DNA of 64,000 nt from Sorghum bicolor. Taxonomy: Eukaryota > Streptophyta > Magnoliopsida > Poales > Poaceae. Position numbers and translations under genes: made by a program. The notes under the pieces are model-generated. The model saw only the letters and a program-made list of their open reading frames with translations. It searched no databases and had not been told where the DNA came from. The DNA is taken from NCBI RefSeq assembly GCF_000003195.3, contig NC_012871.2, positions 17,428,658 through 17,492,657 on the forward strand, read 5' to 3'. Below, in pieces: positions 46,155 through 57,757 of the stretch (position 1 is the first letter of the stretch; the number at the start of each line of letters is the position of its first letter).

Positions 46155-47240
46155 CTACACTCCAGGCTCGTCGTCCGAGTCATCGTCGAAGATCGCCTCT
46201 CCATCCTCGTCGCTAACCGGCTCAAGCTCCTCGTCCTCCACGTCCTCGTGCAAAGGTGGTGCAGCCACTGCTGGTCCATCGACCTCCATACCATCATCAT
46301 CGGCCACAATCACCTGAGGTCCCACCTCTAGATACACGGGTATAGGGCGAGGAATAGGGTGTAGCAAGTTGTTGAGACGGTGAATCTCCACAAGACCAGC
46401 CTCAATCTGATCCTGCAGATAGTTCTCCCGCTCAAGAGACTGAACTCGGTGCATCTCCCATGCTCTACGCCTGTTCTCCGACACGCGGAGTGCAGTGTCC
46501 CTCTCACGAGTGATCTGCACCAAGAGCTCCTGAACTGTCTCCTTCTCTATAGCTAACTGACTCATCTGATCCTGCTTATGATCTCTCTCTCTAATGGCTT
46601 TCACCCACTGCTGCCTACGGTACTCCGCAATGTCTTCCCAGTCATTGCGTTCCTTCTGAGCTTGCTCCAGGAGTCTAACTTGCTTGCGAAACTTGCGAGC
46701 ACGCTTTTCAGCCTTCCGTTGCATCTCCTGAGCCTGGCGAACAGCCACCATCACCTGTGCATAGGTGTTCTCTCGCTGACTGATCAGCTTGAGTACAGCC
46801 ATCATAGCACTCATAGCAGGACTAGAACTCTCAGCTCTCTCTCCCCCGCCTCGAACCAACGCATAACCATCAGGCTGTTTCCACTCCGCTGCTGCTGGGT
46901 CAGCACGGGGAATGGAGGCCGCTGGTCCTCCCGTCAGGTCATCACCACACCTCTGACAGATATCGAGCAGGATAGTCTGAGCTGCAACCTGAGCTGCCTC
47001 CCAAGGAGTCTGCCCATCTGAGCTACAAGTCCATCCTGTCCATGCAGGCTTGTCCCCACGTGGAGGGACAACTCCCTGCACAGCAAACCACTGTATCCCT
47101 CCTGTGCTCTCCAACTCCCACCAGGAATACTGAGGTGGCTCAGTATACCCGACAGACTAAAGCACTCTCCAGAGCAAAGTAGGAGTGCCAAACTCGCTCA
47201 AGAAAGTGTCACTGGGACGAGGTGAAGCGGGTGCGTCCAT
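46155..47240 (-). pseudogene. E3 additional ORF upstream of gag (coiled coil, one stop)
   Basis: The minus-strand ATG at 47238-47240 opens MDAPASPRPSDTFLSEFGTP. The frame meets TAG at 47157-47159 and then continues open for more than 330 codons to TAG at 46155-46157. The first third is tryptophan- and glycine-rich (IQWFAVQGVVPP, GWTCSSDGQTPWEAAQ). The middle is a long, charged, probably helical segment (about residues 150-260: AQEMQRKAEKRARKF, EKETVQELLVQITRERD). The C-terminus is strongly acidic (SDEDGEAIFDDDSDDE). I do not recognise a characterised domain. Additional ORFs near gag are known in several plant LTR lineages. The preserved frame apart from one nonsense codon suggests it was functional recently. 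Confidence 0.7.
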
Positions 47241-48024
47241 CTGGAGAAAGGAATACGAATACCATGGGTAAAAGAGGACGACATTGTAAGGGAAGGAGTA
47301 GACAGAATGTAAGTATGAATGCGACATGATGCATGCACGAACCGTACGTCCTCACAAACTTAGAAGATTAATATTCTAACGGATATACGGTGGCATACAT
47401 TCGTCTCTCGATACGATAACTATCGATTTACACGTGCACTGTTAGAGTACCTGCAGAAAACTTCATTTCAGCCCAACAGTTCCCCAAAATATCACTCAAG
47501 AAAGCAGTAAACTAAGTGCACATTGCTTGGACATGCCCAACATGCACAAACAATGACACCACAGCTACCCGAGAATTTAAATGCTCCCCAATTAAGTTTT
47601 TTTCGTGGTTCCATGGTTTTGACATGTAACCACTCCAGAAAACCACCGCGAACACTCCCCTAGACCGCCGTTTGGACGATCATGCTCTCACAACTCACGC
47701 TTACCAGAGCGTAGGTGCGACGTTGCATAAATTAAATCTAGCGACATATGTGGCTAATTCACATATGAAGGCTACCTCCACCATTAGACCACAAGGTAGC
47801 ATAGTGCGGTCATCACACATCCATACCTGAGTACTGCCGGAGATGCATAAATAAAACCCCCCAAGTCAGTACTTAATTAGCCACCTATAGTCCTTATGTG
47901 GGCAAGGAGGATTCGACCACTGGCATAACTTAATTATTGATTTACACCATTTTATTTAAAAACTCTTTTGTTTTTAAATACACAAACGCTGCATTTATAA
48001 TGCTGAACTTGCTCCGATGCCAGC
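47241..48024 (-). other. E3 5' leader
   Basis: Non-coding stretch between the 5' LTR and the extra ORF. A primer-binding-like string, TGGCATCGGAGC, reads on the minus strand at 48022-48011, two bases after the LTR. It differs at two positions from the initiator-Met tRNA site TGGTATCAGAGC. Confidence 0.65.
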
Positions 48025-51000
48025 TGTCACAGAACCGACCAAATTATAAGAGTTCAAGTGTAGAAACGATCGACAAGCAATCAAGTTTCCAAACTTGAGC
48101 CCATATAATCCCGGTAGTCAATCGAAATCACTAAGGACTTCAAACCAACTCGCAACAAACCAAGATCGTAATAGTTCAACAGAAACACAGCGAATGTTCC
48201 GGGGCTTGCCTTTCACGAACGAGGTTGGCTCGTGACTTGGGCACTCAACTTCTTCTTCTGGCTCCTCGGGTCCGACTTGCTAGACCTCCACCTCCTGGCT
48301 GCCTTCCTGGCCTTCGGGATTCGCTTGCAGATCGAAGGAGACAGCCGCGTCCGATGCACCTATTGCATGCTCGGTGAATAAGAAGTGTGCATACAAAAGA
48401 ATGAATGCTTGCTAACATAATGGACTCACTGGGCACTCATTTATGGAGTACACAGTTATAACAAGTTCACACAAGCTAACAAGTTAACCTAATCCAAAAC
48501 TTACCATGATACTAAAACAGCAAGCAACATAAAACAGGAGTATCTCAGTAAATAAATCATAACTACTGCTACGAAGGTCCAACACACTTAAGTGAGGACA
48601 TTCTGGAAAGCTTATGAAATTGTCTACAAATCATCTTTAAACATCACAGCAAGATTCAAACATTAAACCAGTCATTTAAACAAAGTTCCAGGTTCTATCC
48701 CAGAAAAACAGAGAGCACCTATTTTCTGGAACCCAACTTGGAACAGCTATAACTTTCAAACTACTTGGCCAAATGACCTCAAATTTAAACCACAGCTAGT
48801 TCAATAAGTTTACAACAACTTTGATTTAGACAAGTTCCTCAGAAGGCCAAGTTATCATGAAGCAAAAGTTAAATCACTTCCTTGCTGTCCAGAACAGCTT
48901 TTAACCCTTTAATGAATTATTTGATGACATAACCAAAACATAAACCATGCCAACTCCATAGATTATGAGCACAAGCATAATATAACACAACCAGAACACC
49001 AGATGGAAACTTCCAAACATTTACTTAACAAGGCATTTATTAATTAACTCTAGAAAAGAGCATAATTACAAGATGCCTAGTCAAAGTGCTCACAAAAATC
49101 TACAAAAATTACAGAAACACAAGTAAAGCATCAAAGCATCACCATAAAAATTTTTCAGCAATTGCACATACCAAATTAAAGATATACATTTACCATGTAG
49201 CTAGGTGCTTATTTCATAAATTGAAAAACATGACTTGTATATTGCCAAACAACAGATTTCAGATTATTTACACATGAGGAATGCCATAAACAGGTTTACT
49301 ACCAAAGTAGAGCACCAGCATAAGTACCAATTATTTTATATAATTTAATCAAGGAAACAAGCCACAATTCAATCATAAATTACATATCAAAGTTGCATTA
49401 ATCCAAAAATCATGAAATATTTATCATAACATTCTAGTATCACACAGAGGCTACCATAAAATTTTCATGGCAAACTAAACAGTATGACCAGAGATATGAA
49501 TTTATCCATGAATAACAAGATTAAATCCTTAATAAATATTTTCCCAGAAAACATGGTTCATTTTATATTTTTATTAAAAACTAGCCATCTCAAGGAATAC
49601 CACAAAATTGGTTTCACAATTTTTGGATCTCGGAAATAGGAGATATGATTTTTGCAAAAAACAGCTCAAACCCTAATTTAAACAAAGGAGAAGGAGAGAC
49701 TGACAGAGGGGACCCGCGAGTCAACGGACCCCACCTGCCAGCGACCCGAAAGCAGAGGCGCGACTTGACCGCCGGAGATCTCGTCGACGGCGAGGTCTCG
49801 GCGCTGGCCAAGGGCACCATCGTGCTCTCCACTGCATTCCGCATCGAGCGGTACCCAAAACCCTAACTCTACCGGACTCTAGGCACCTCGCCCTCGCAAA
49901 TGGCGGCACGACGATGGTGCGCGGCCGACCGCCGGCGTCTCTGGCCGGAGACAGAGCGGAAGAGGATGCGGACGAGCATCAGCATGAGCTAGCGGAGCTT
50001 TTGGAACAAGAATGAGAAAGAATGGTGGGCTACAGAGCCCTGGCCACGACGCCGGCGGCCATGGCGGAACTCCGGCGAGGCAAGCTCGCGGCGGAGAAGG
50101 CAATGCGGGCTCACCGAGGCTCGGCAGTCGCAGCCAACTTGACGACGGTGGAGTGGAGAGGCTTGCGGAGCACTGGACGGAGTTGCTTGACCGGAGACAA
50201 GGAGACACGCGCGCGCGAGCTCGCCGAAGCAACGGCGGCGACGCGGAGACGACGACGCACGCGAGAGAGAGGGAACTGGGAGTGGAATGGCGCTGTCCAC
50301 GCGACCGGGGCGTCGTGGCGAGCTGAAGGACGCGTCGAGGACTGACGTGCGGGACCAACGGCGACGTACGGACGCCACGGGTCCAGACACGCGGCAACAC
50401 CGGCGAGCTCCCCCTGTCTGACGGCGGCTCCATTCAGTTCCCAAACCGACTGAAACTCGATTTTGCCCGACGATTAACTCCTAAACCACTCGATGATTTT
50501 GCTGGCTAATTGCTCCATGCTGGAGAGCTACATGAGTACTCCAACATTGCTTACTAGATTAAGGCTTGATTCGGCATAGAATTCAAACTGGAAGATGAAC
50601 AATACCCCCTCAAGCAAACTGCAGTGATTCCAGACTTAGAAAATTTTCTAAGTGTTGGAAACAGCCCCAAATCTGCCTTGTGGGTCACTTTTGAGCTATT
50701 TGTGATCATTTTCATGAGATGGCCATAAAACAACTTTTGTTCCTTATAAAATTTGCTACAACTTTTCTGTAGGAAGTTTTGACATGCAACCATTTTATGA
50801 AACACTTTTTAAAAGCCTAAGCAAAAGAGGTCTTTTGGGCCTATTTGTATAAGTATGACTTAAGTGATTATTTTGGAGAAATGATCAACATGAACATTGT
50901 TCCCAAGGTTAAGTTAAGCATAGAAAAACTACTTACCAAGGCATAGAGCACAAACACAAGCATGGTTCACTCAAACATAAGCATAGGAAGCCCCTTTAAG

Positions 51001-51129
51001 CAATTTAAATCACATAATTGCATAGAATGACATGGCTCAAGATAGATGATGATCATGATATGCTTTGAATAGATGATGATGCTCATGCTATGCACATGAT
51101 TGATGCAACCATAACACTGGGGTGTTACA
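48025..51129 (-). repeat. E3 5' LTR (3,105 bp)
   Basis: It pairs with 31949-35808. Relative to that copy it has lost 1,315 bp at about 48197, between GAATGTT and GAATGCT (a short direct repeat), and retains a GC-rich block of about 560 bp at about 49927-50488 that is missing there. That block produces arginine- and proline-rich frames on both strands, without family similarity. Confidence 0.9.
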
Positions 51130-51134
51130 CTAGT

Positions 51135-51586
51135 AATAGGTTTGATTGATGAAATGAAGAACTAGCATGCATAGGTAGTGTAACTAGACTTTTAGTTGTT
51201 TCACAAGTGGTACTAGAACCTTGTTTATAATGTTGATCTCACGGGGTGTTCTAGTCTTTGTGATTGTCTAGTTACTAATGGTGCTAAGGATGGTGTACAT
51301 TGGCAACTCCGATTGGTATCACGCTTCAAAGGTCCATTCTTTACACCTTAGCATCATTTGGTAGAAATTGACTCCTGTATTTCCTATTCAAGCATATGTG
51401 CAAGCTTTCAAATCCAAACTCTTAGCACATATGTAGGGGGAGCAATTGCTACCAATTCGGGTTTATGAAACTTGTCCATAACCTTTGCACATGGTAAAAT
51501 GCTTGGACAAGCAACATGAATCCAACAAATTTTTATTGAAAATCTTTGTAAAAAGGGTTGTCATCAATTACCAAAAAGGGGGAGAT
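51135..51586 (+). other. E1 3' spacer, right part, with polypurine tract
   Basis: It continues 31288-31943 after E3. CCAAAAAGGGGGAGAT at 51571-51586 lies directly before the 3' LTR and is the probable plus-strand primer. Confidence 0.8.
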
Positions 51587-53464
51587 TGAAAGCCCTAGTT
51601 TGGTTTTGGATAATTGATGAAACCCTAGTACTAACCTCTATGCTAAGTGTGTGTAGACTTAATGAGGTTGGTACATGCCAAGTGATGGAGCAAGAGATGA
51701 TCATGGTGATGATGGTGATGACCTCAAGATGATCAAGTGCTCAACTTGGAAAAGAAGAAAGAGAAAAACATAACCCTATGGAGATCAAGGCAAAGGTATT
51801 GCCTAGGGTTTTGGTTTTGGTGATCAAGACACCATAGAGGGTGTGATCACATTTAGGATAGATAGCCGTACTATTAAGAGGGGTAATCTCGTTGTGAAAA
51901 TTGTTGTCTAAGTGCCACTAGGTGATTGGATTCCTTGCATGTGCATTAGGACCTAGTGAGCTAACTAAGTAACCCTTGAAAAATGTTTTGAAATATGCTA
52001 ACACTCGTGCACAAGTGTGGAGACACTTTGGTGTTGGCACATGGAAGCAAGGGTAGAAGTTGAGAAACTTTTCGCGCAGTGCTTTCAGGCCGGACGCGTC
52101 CGGTATGAGGTCGGACGCGTCCGAGTTGAGGCACCGGACACGGAAACAGTTTTCACGTAGAGTCCGGTGTGCCTCGTCCGGTGAGTTCGTTTCTCGGTGA
52201 AACTCTCTGAGTTTGCGTCCGGTGTGAACTAGGACGCGTCCGAGTTGGCGTCCGGTGCAAACTCCTCTTGCAGAGCTCTCTGGGTGTGAGTCCGGTGCAC
52301 ACCGGACTGTCCGGTGTGTGCGTCCGGTGTGGCGACCGGTGTTGACTCAAGTTTGCGGCGCTCTCTGAGTTTGGGTCCGGTGTGACACCGGACGCGTCCG
52401 GTATTTCAAAAGTGAGCGTCCGGTGCCTTGACAGTGTCAGAGGCAACGGCTACTTTTCTAACGGTCAGGAGCACCGGACGCTGGTCTGGCTCATACCGGA
52501 CGCGTCCGGTGTGAACTAGGACGCGTCCGGTGTGAACGCAGACAGTGGGTTTTCCTGCCAACGGCTAGTTGAAGCTTGGGACTTCTATTTATATGCCTTG
52601 GCCGGTTCATGCTCACTCTCTTGACTCTCTAACTTGTTGATACACCTTGTGAGCATACTCCCACACTTCCCACTCACCTTGTTCAAGATTTGTTCATCCA
52701 AAGTGAGATTGGGAGAGATCATAGTTGCATTTGCTTAGAGTTTGAGCATCTAGTGGCACTAGTGATCGTTGAGCAGCGGGTTTGCTTGTTACTCTTGGTG
52801 GTTGCCGCCACCTAGACGGCTTGGAGCAGCGGAGGAGCTTTGGCACGAGTTGGTGATTGTTCGTGGCCATCTCCCGGTGATTGTGAGGGGTCTTGTACCT
52901 TCCCCGGCGGAGAGCCGAAAGGTAACACTAGTGGATTGCTCGTGTCATTGAGTTACCTCACTTGTGGGTAGGTTCTTGTGGTGTCCTAGTGAGGACGAGG
53001 TTCGTGCTACACCTCTTAGCCACCGAACCACCAAGTGTTGGTCGACACAACGGGGACGTAGCGTGCCGGCAAGCACGTGAACCTCGGGAGAAAAATTGGT
53101 GTCTCAATTGTGTTTGATTGGCATTCTCCCGGTGCTTGATTGTTTATATTGGTGATTGGTTCATCCCCTACACGGCGGTATAATTATCTCATCTTATCTT
53201 TACTTACCGCAAACTAGTGTAATTAGTTTAGTTGCTTACTTTGCCTTGTGTAGCTTAGTTCTCTAGTGTAACTTGTAGAGACTTAGTTCTTATGTACATA
53301 GAGATCATAGCAACTAGAATTGTTGGGTAGGTGGCTTGCAAACACCCCTTTAGGGCTAGAGCAAAAAGCTTTGCTTTGTTATTTACTAACCTTTTGCTCT
53401 AGTGAGTTTGTAGATTTTTTAAATAGGCTATTCACCCCCCCTCTAGCCATATTAGGACCTTTCA
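51587..53464 (+). repeat. E1 3' LTR
   Basis: It is 1,878 bp, begins TGAAAGCCC and ends GGACCTTTCA. It carries the uninterrupted E2 target near 52862. The palindrome cluster at about 52085-52530 has two fewer units than the 5' LTR. The CCCAC duplication follows. Confidence 0.93.
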
Positions 53465-53469
53465 CCCAC

Positions 53470-55501
53470 CCTGGTCCAGGTGGACCACGACCCCACCGCC
53501 CGGTCCACAGCAGGTCGTGGACCCGCCTCTCACGCGTCGCCCCTGGTCTTTTTGTAGAAAAGACCCTACGCTTTTCAAAAATAAACCCGCGGTCCAGTTA
53601 GTTCAAATATAATTAGATTTAGGTCTCGGTTTTAACGAATTAACCCCTGGCGTCGTGGTATTTATAGGTTTAGTCCTATATGCTTTTACAATTCGGTTTT
53701 TAATTATTTAAATTACAAAATTAGTTCACTGCAGAATTGCATTCAACTTGTTTTAGCCATAACTTTCACGCTTTAACTCTGATTTAGGTGGTTCTTGTTC
53801 TTATAGTTTCGTATCGACGTGTAGATTACTGTTACGCAGTTGTTTATTGTTTTTTATTGCTTTGATGTACTATTCCTAATTAAAGTTTGTATGCTTGCTT
53901 GTATTGCCTTTATGTGTGATGATTGTTGCGTATAGCCAACGAGACATTCGTGAAGGAAGAGGAGTAGGACCTCCGCTGAGTTTGAGCAACCCAAATTCGA
54001 TCAAGGCAAGTGAAGACACTGTTTGATCATCTTGAACCTATACATTAATGTCATTTACTTTTCATGCATGTGTCCAATAAATGCAAACCCTAAGGACCCG
54101 ACTAGCTTTACTTGCTATTCTTTGTGTACCTAAGGTTATGTATATGGGTAGACTAGGGTTTAGTAGTATGCTTAGTTGCTCTACTCACCTTATACACATG
54201 TTTAAACAAAGAATATTCCCTACTCAACTTGATGCTTAAAACGTGCTAAATCTTTGGTCACTGCAGTGATGAAGATGTTGGATGCTTGCGAGCATTGTGA
54301 TGATGGTGGTGACAGGGGGAGCGGGTATTGGTGGTTGGCTTGGTTGCCAGACGTACCCGTCTCTGCTCTTTGTAAAGACTTAGTCATGGAGCGCCCCCTA
54401 GGATATACAGTGCAGCTCTAAGCTATATGGCTCTGGTTTGACTAATTAGCAGGACCTCCACTAGTAGGGTGTTACTTTCTGGGTAGGCGTAAGAAAGTAA
54501 CTTGGGTAATAAATATTAAGTTGTCGGTTGATCGGTGCGCCATGGCTATGGGCACGACTGCCGAGCGCCCTGGCCAAAACTTACGAGTGGCATCCTATTA
54601 GTTGGACCCTACGAAAGGTCTCGTAGTGAGACCCTGCCTGCTCACCTTGGTAGTGTTTTGGGGACTCGCGACTCCAGGCAAATGGGAATCACGACTTGGA
54701 GTGAAAGTGCACACCTCTGTAGAGTGTAAAACTGATATATCAGTCGTGCTCACGGTCACGAGCGGCCTAGACTCTCACATGATGAGCAAATTGGAATCAC
54801 ATGATACTTGGATATGGAACTTGTTTGAGGTTACTACCTCGTGCTTTGGCAGAATGGCTATTCCGTGTTGGTAGAATTGTTATCCTGTGCTCTTAATTGG
54901 GGTGGATCCCCGGACTATAATAATTGTTAGGATAGTCTTATTAAAAGATGCTAATGATTACTTACACTAAATAAATAAGGGATTGGGTTTCCGCTACTCA
55001 TTAATAGTAATAGGTTGTTATAATAAAAGTGATCCATTAAAAAGCTACCGCAGTCAAACCATGTCAGCTTGTACCTTGTTTTAAGCTTTGCATGCCATTA
55101 CTTTCTGTCTGTGCTTGCTGAGTTCGACATGAACTCACCCTTACTATAATCATTAAAGGTTGCTCAGACGATCAAGATAACAACTTCGACTTTCCCGAGG
55201 ATTACCTTGAGTCGCCCGGTTGTTAGGCTCGTGTGTTCCTCACGTCGACCTTTTTTGTGGCAAGGTGGTCCCGCTTCGTCAGCGATATTAGTTCCCTAGT
55301 TATTTATTGAACAATTTGGTTTAAGTTTTCGTTCATACTTTGATTCAAGGCTTGTAATAATAGTACATTTATACTCGTTCTTGTAATTCGTTTAAACACT
55401 GTGTTTTGTACCATTGATGATGTCAACTCATGTGTGTGAATTTAAGATCCTAGCGCACACGTGATTGGCACTCGAATGCTCTCTTACATCTGGGTGTGAC
55501 A
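53470..55501 (+). mobile_element. E0: solo gypsy LTR, right part
   Basis: It continues 15293-16271 and ends GGGTGTGACA before ATTTA at 55502-55506. It contains no convincing gene. Short frames such as 54535-54874 have no family match. Confidence 0.8.
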
Positions 55502-55506
55502 ATTTA

Positions 55507-55916
55507 AGGCATCTCTCTCCCTTTCCCCTCTCTCCTCTTGTGAATCTAGATCTGAGCCCTCCTCTGCTCCTCCTCCACCTCCTCTCTAGCTCTAGCTCTA
55601 GCTCCTCCTTGTCCTCCTCCTCTTCCTTTGGGTCTAGATCTATGGGATGTTGTGGTGGTTAGGTTTCTAGCGAGCTCTTGGGGTTTAGTACTCATGCGTG
55701 TTGCAATGATGTTCTCTGGTTGTTTGCAGTATGTTTTTTGGTGATGTTGCCGTAGGATAGGGTTTCAGCGAGCTCTCGGATTCATATATCATCATTTTTG
55801 CAATGGTTCTCTCTAGACGATCCAGTCGTTGTTGCAGTACTGTGTTTTGAGATATTGTTTCAGTTGCTTCAATCTGTATGTTGTAGTAGTTTGTTTCATG
55901 TTGTTACAATGGTTGT
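55507..55916. other. right flank of the E0 insertion, C/T-rich then T-rich
   Basis: It continues the CT-rich sequence seen left of 15288, which supports removal of the stack. A CTCCTC and TAGCTC simple repeat lies at about 55555-55630. No gene is convincing. Confidence 0.5.
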
Positions 55917-56560
55917 TCAGGGCTTGTTTAGATGCGAAAAAATTTGAATTTTGCTACTGTAGCACTTTCGTTTGTTTGTGGTAAATATTGTCCAATCATA
56001 GACTAACTAGGGTTAAAAGATTCGTCTCATGATTTACAGGCAAACTGTGTAATTAGTTTTTGTTTTCGTCTATATTTAATGCTTCATGCATGTGTCGCAA
56101 GATTTGATGTGACAGGGAATCTTGAAAACTTTTTGGTTTTCAAGGTGAACTAAACAAGGCCTCAGTGTTGTTGTATTACTATGTCCATGGTGTTTCAATT
56201 ACTCCATCCAATGCTTCAATTAGTTATTGCATGTTGTTGCAACAGGTTGTTGCAATACTATGTTCATGGTGTTTCAGTTGCTCCATCTAATGCTTTAATC
56301 TATGTTGTTGTATTAGTTGTTACATGTTGCAACAGCCATTCGTTGTTGTTGTAATACTATGTTTATGGTGTTTTAGTTGTTTCATCCAATACTTTAATAT
56401 GTATGTTGTAGTAGTTATTTGCATGTTGTTGCAGCAGTTGTTCGTTATTTGTTGTAATACTATGTTTATAGTGTTTCAGCTGTTTCAACCTATTGTTGTA
56501 GCAGTATGTCTGGTGTTGTTGCACTGTCATGCGCATTGTGTTGCAGTGTCAAGTTTATGG
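55830..56560. repeat. imperfect tandem repeats with TGTTGCAAC-type core
   Basis: Units of roughly 90-100 bp, each with a TGTTGTTGCAA core, an ACTATGTTTATGGTGTTTCAG-like block and a CATCCAATGCTTTAAT-like block, recur about five times. The array is split by the MITE at 55920-56161. It probably belongs to the old DNA transposon bounded by the candidate ends at 14916 and 56880. Confidence 0.6.
55920..56161. mobile_element. Tourist-like MITE, copy 3 (opposite orientation)
   Basis: 242 bp. It starts GGGCTTGTTTAG and ends with the complement of GGCCTTGTTTAGTTCA. A TCA duplication lies at 55917-55919 and 56162-56164, a variant of the usual TTA. Its internal blocks match copies 1 and 2 in reverse. 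Confidence 0.85.
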
Positions 56561-56859
56561 GGGAAGACTATGGGGACAAGTTAGCGGCAGGCTGATCTGC
56601 TAGGGACCGGCAAGGCGAGGGGCGGATCCCATGCTCGTGGGGTGGGGACGGACTCCTTGCGCGGGAAGCGCATGAAGGACAGTCCTCCATGCGGGGCGAG
56701 TTAGTTGGAAGAGAGCGGACAAAGGGCGGTCTTCTGTGTGGGGTGAGTGGGGCAAAGGCAGATTGGTTAGGGGCAGATGAGGTTTCATTTTTCTTTTCTT
56801 TTTTTTCCTTTTTCTTCGTATGGTTTGAGTGGGGGGGCTCGGCGTCCAGACGTGTTGTT

Positions 56860-56880
56860 GGCGCCGGACGTCCGGACGCT
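56860..56880. repeat. possible right terminal inverted repeat of an old DNA transposon
   Basis: It contains the palindrome CCGGACGTCCGG and pairs with 14916-14937 as described there. It is preceded by GC-rich sequence (56590-56860) whose frames are low-complexity. Confidence 0.35.
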
Positions 56881-57016
56881 AGCAATACCGAAATCATAAT
56901 CATATGAACTAATAAATTCATATAGTTAAATAACACGTGAATATGTCGATCTTATACATGGATAACATAAAGTAGCTCACAAGCCACAATAAATCGTAGA
57001 ATCATAAATCAATTAT

Positions 57017-57748
57017 GAGTAAAATACACTGGCGGCCCTTTAACTTGTCAGCATGTGCCACTTTGGTCCATGAACTTGCAAACCCGAAAAAGTGACCCCT
57101 GAACTTGTCCGCCTGTGCCACTTTGGTCCATGAACTTGCAAACGCAAAACAGTGGCCCCTGAACTTGTCGGCCTGTGCCACTTTGGTCCATAAACGTGTA
57201 AAGGATCTTTCAATGCGTCAACAAATATTTATTTATTTCATAACTAATTATTAATGAAATGCTAAATTCATGAAATGTTTTGTGTAGCCTCTTCATGTGT
57301 ACTCTGCCTAGAAAAAATATGAAACCTAGAAAACGAATAATTTTTACTTGTTTTAAAATTATCTCTTTTATAATTAATAAATGCAAGAAATTGATATATT
57401 ATTTGATATATTTGACGCTACGAATAAAAATATATCAATTTTGTAAATTAAAAAAGAAGTGCTGACATCATTGCTGACGTCAGCACCATAAACGGTGCCA
57501 TGCATGGCCTACCAGAGGCGGCCACGTAGCAAAACAGTGCCATGCAGCCGGTATATTTTGAAATTTGCATGTTCATGGACCAAAGTGGCACACGTTGACA
57601 AGTTTAGGGAGACTTTTTCACGTTTGCAAGTTTATTGACCAAAGTGGCACATGCTGACAAGTTTAGAGGCCTCTTTTTCGCGTTTGCAAGTTCATGGACC
57701 AAAGTGGCACAGGGCGACAACTTAAAAGGCCGCCGGTGTATTTAACTC
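57017..57748. mobile_element. 732-bp foldback element with 9-bp TSD (Mutator type)
   Basis: The left end GAGTAAAATACACTGGCGGC and the complement of the right end, GAGTTAAATACACCGGCGGC, are inverted repeats of roughly 190 bp. Each arm is built of about three tandem units of about 63 bp containing TGTGCCACTTTGGTCCA. The perfect 9-bp duplication ATCAATTAT flanks it at 57008-57016 and 57749-57757. A 9-bp duplication and long terminal repeats indicate a Mutator-like (MULE-derived) non-autonomous element. The AT-rich centre (57200-57540) has no transposase. Confidence 0.85.
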
Positions 57749-57757
57749 ATCAATTAT

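Larger units (their letters stand above)
31949..51129 (-). mobile_element. E3: chromovirus-type Ty3/gypsy element inside the E1 3' spacer, hosting E4
   Basis: Its LTRs lie at 31949-35808 (3' in element sense) and 48025-51129 (5'). On the plus strand they start TGTCAC and end GTGTTACA. The CTAGT duplication is perfect at 31944-31948 and 51130-51134. Minus-strand order is 5' LTR, primer site, extra ORF, gag-protease, reverse transcriptase remnant, RNase H, integrase, chromodomain, polypurine tract, 3' LTR. The chromodomain and LTRs over 3 kb suggest the Tekay/Del clade. Without E4 it would be about 13.3 kb. It lacks the front of reverse transcriptase and cannot move alone. Confidence 0.92.
16272..53464 (+). 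mobile_element. E1: Maximus/SIRE-type Ty1/copia element, hosting E2, E3 and E4
   Basis: Both LTRs start TGAAAG and end CTTTCA. A perfect CCCAC duplication lies at 16267-16271 and 53465-53469. The 5' LTR is 16272-17592 plus 25316-25911, the 3' LTR is 51587-53464, and together with gag and pol at 25971-31287 the order is LTR, primer site, gag, protease, integrase, reverse transcriptase, RNase H, long 3' spacer, LTR, which defines copia. Long LTRs (1.88-1.92 kb), two CCHC knuckles and a large spacer before the 3' LTR fit the Maximus/SIRE lineage. Without its two insertions E1 would be about 10.3 kb. Its coding region is broken in four places, so it is defective. Confidence 0.93.

Noticed and set aside
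46054..47021. Plus-strand serine-rich and leucine-rich ORFs opposite the extra ORF of E3
   Set aside because: Antisense shadows of the minus-strand coiled-coil ORF.
49879..50444. Arginine- and proline-rich ORFs in the E3 5' LTR
   Set aside because: They lie in the GC-rich LTR block that is simply deleted from the other LTR, overlap in several frames and match no family.
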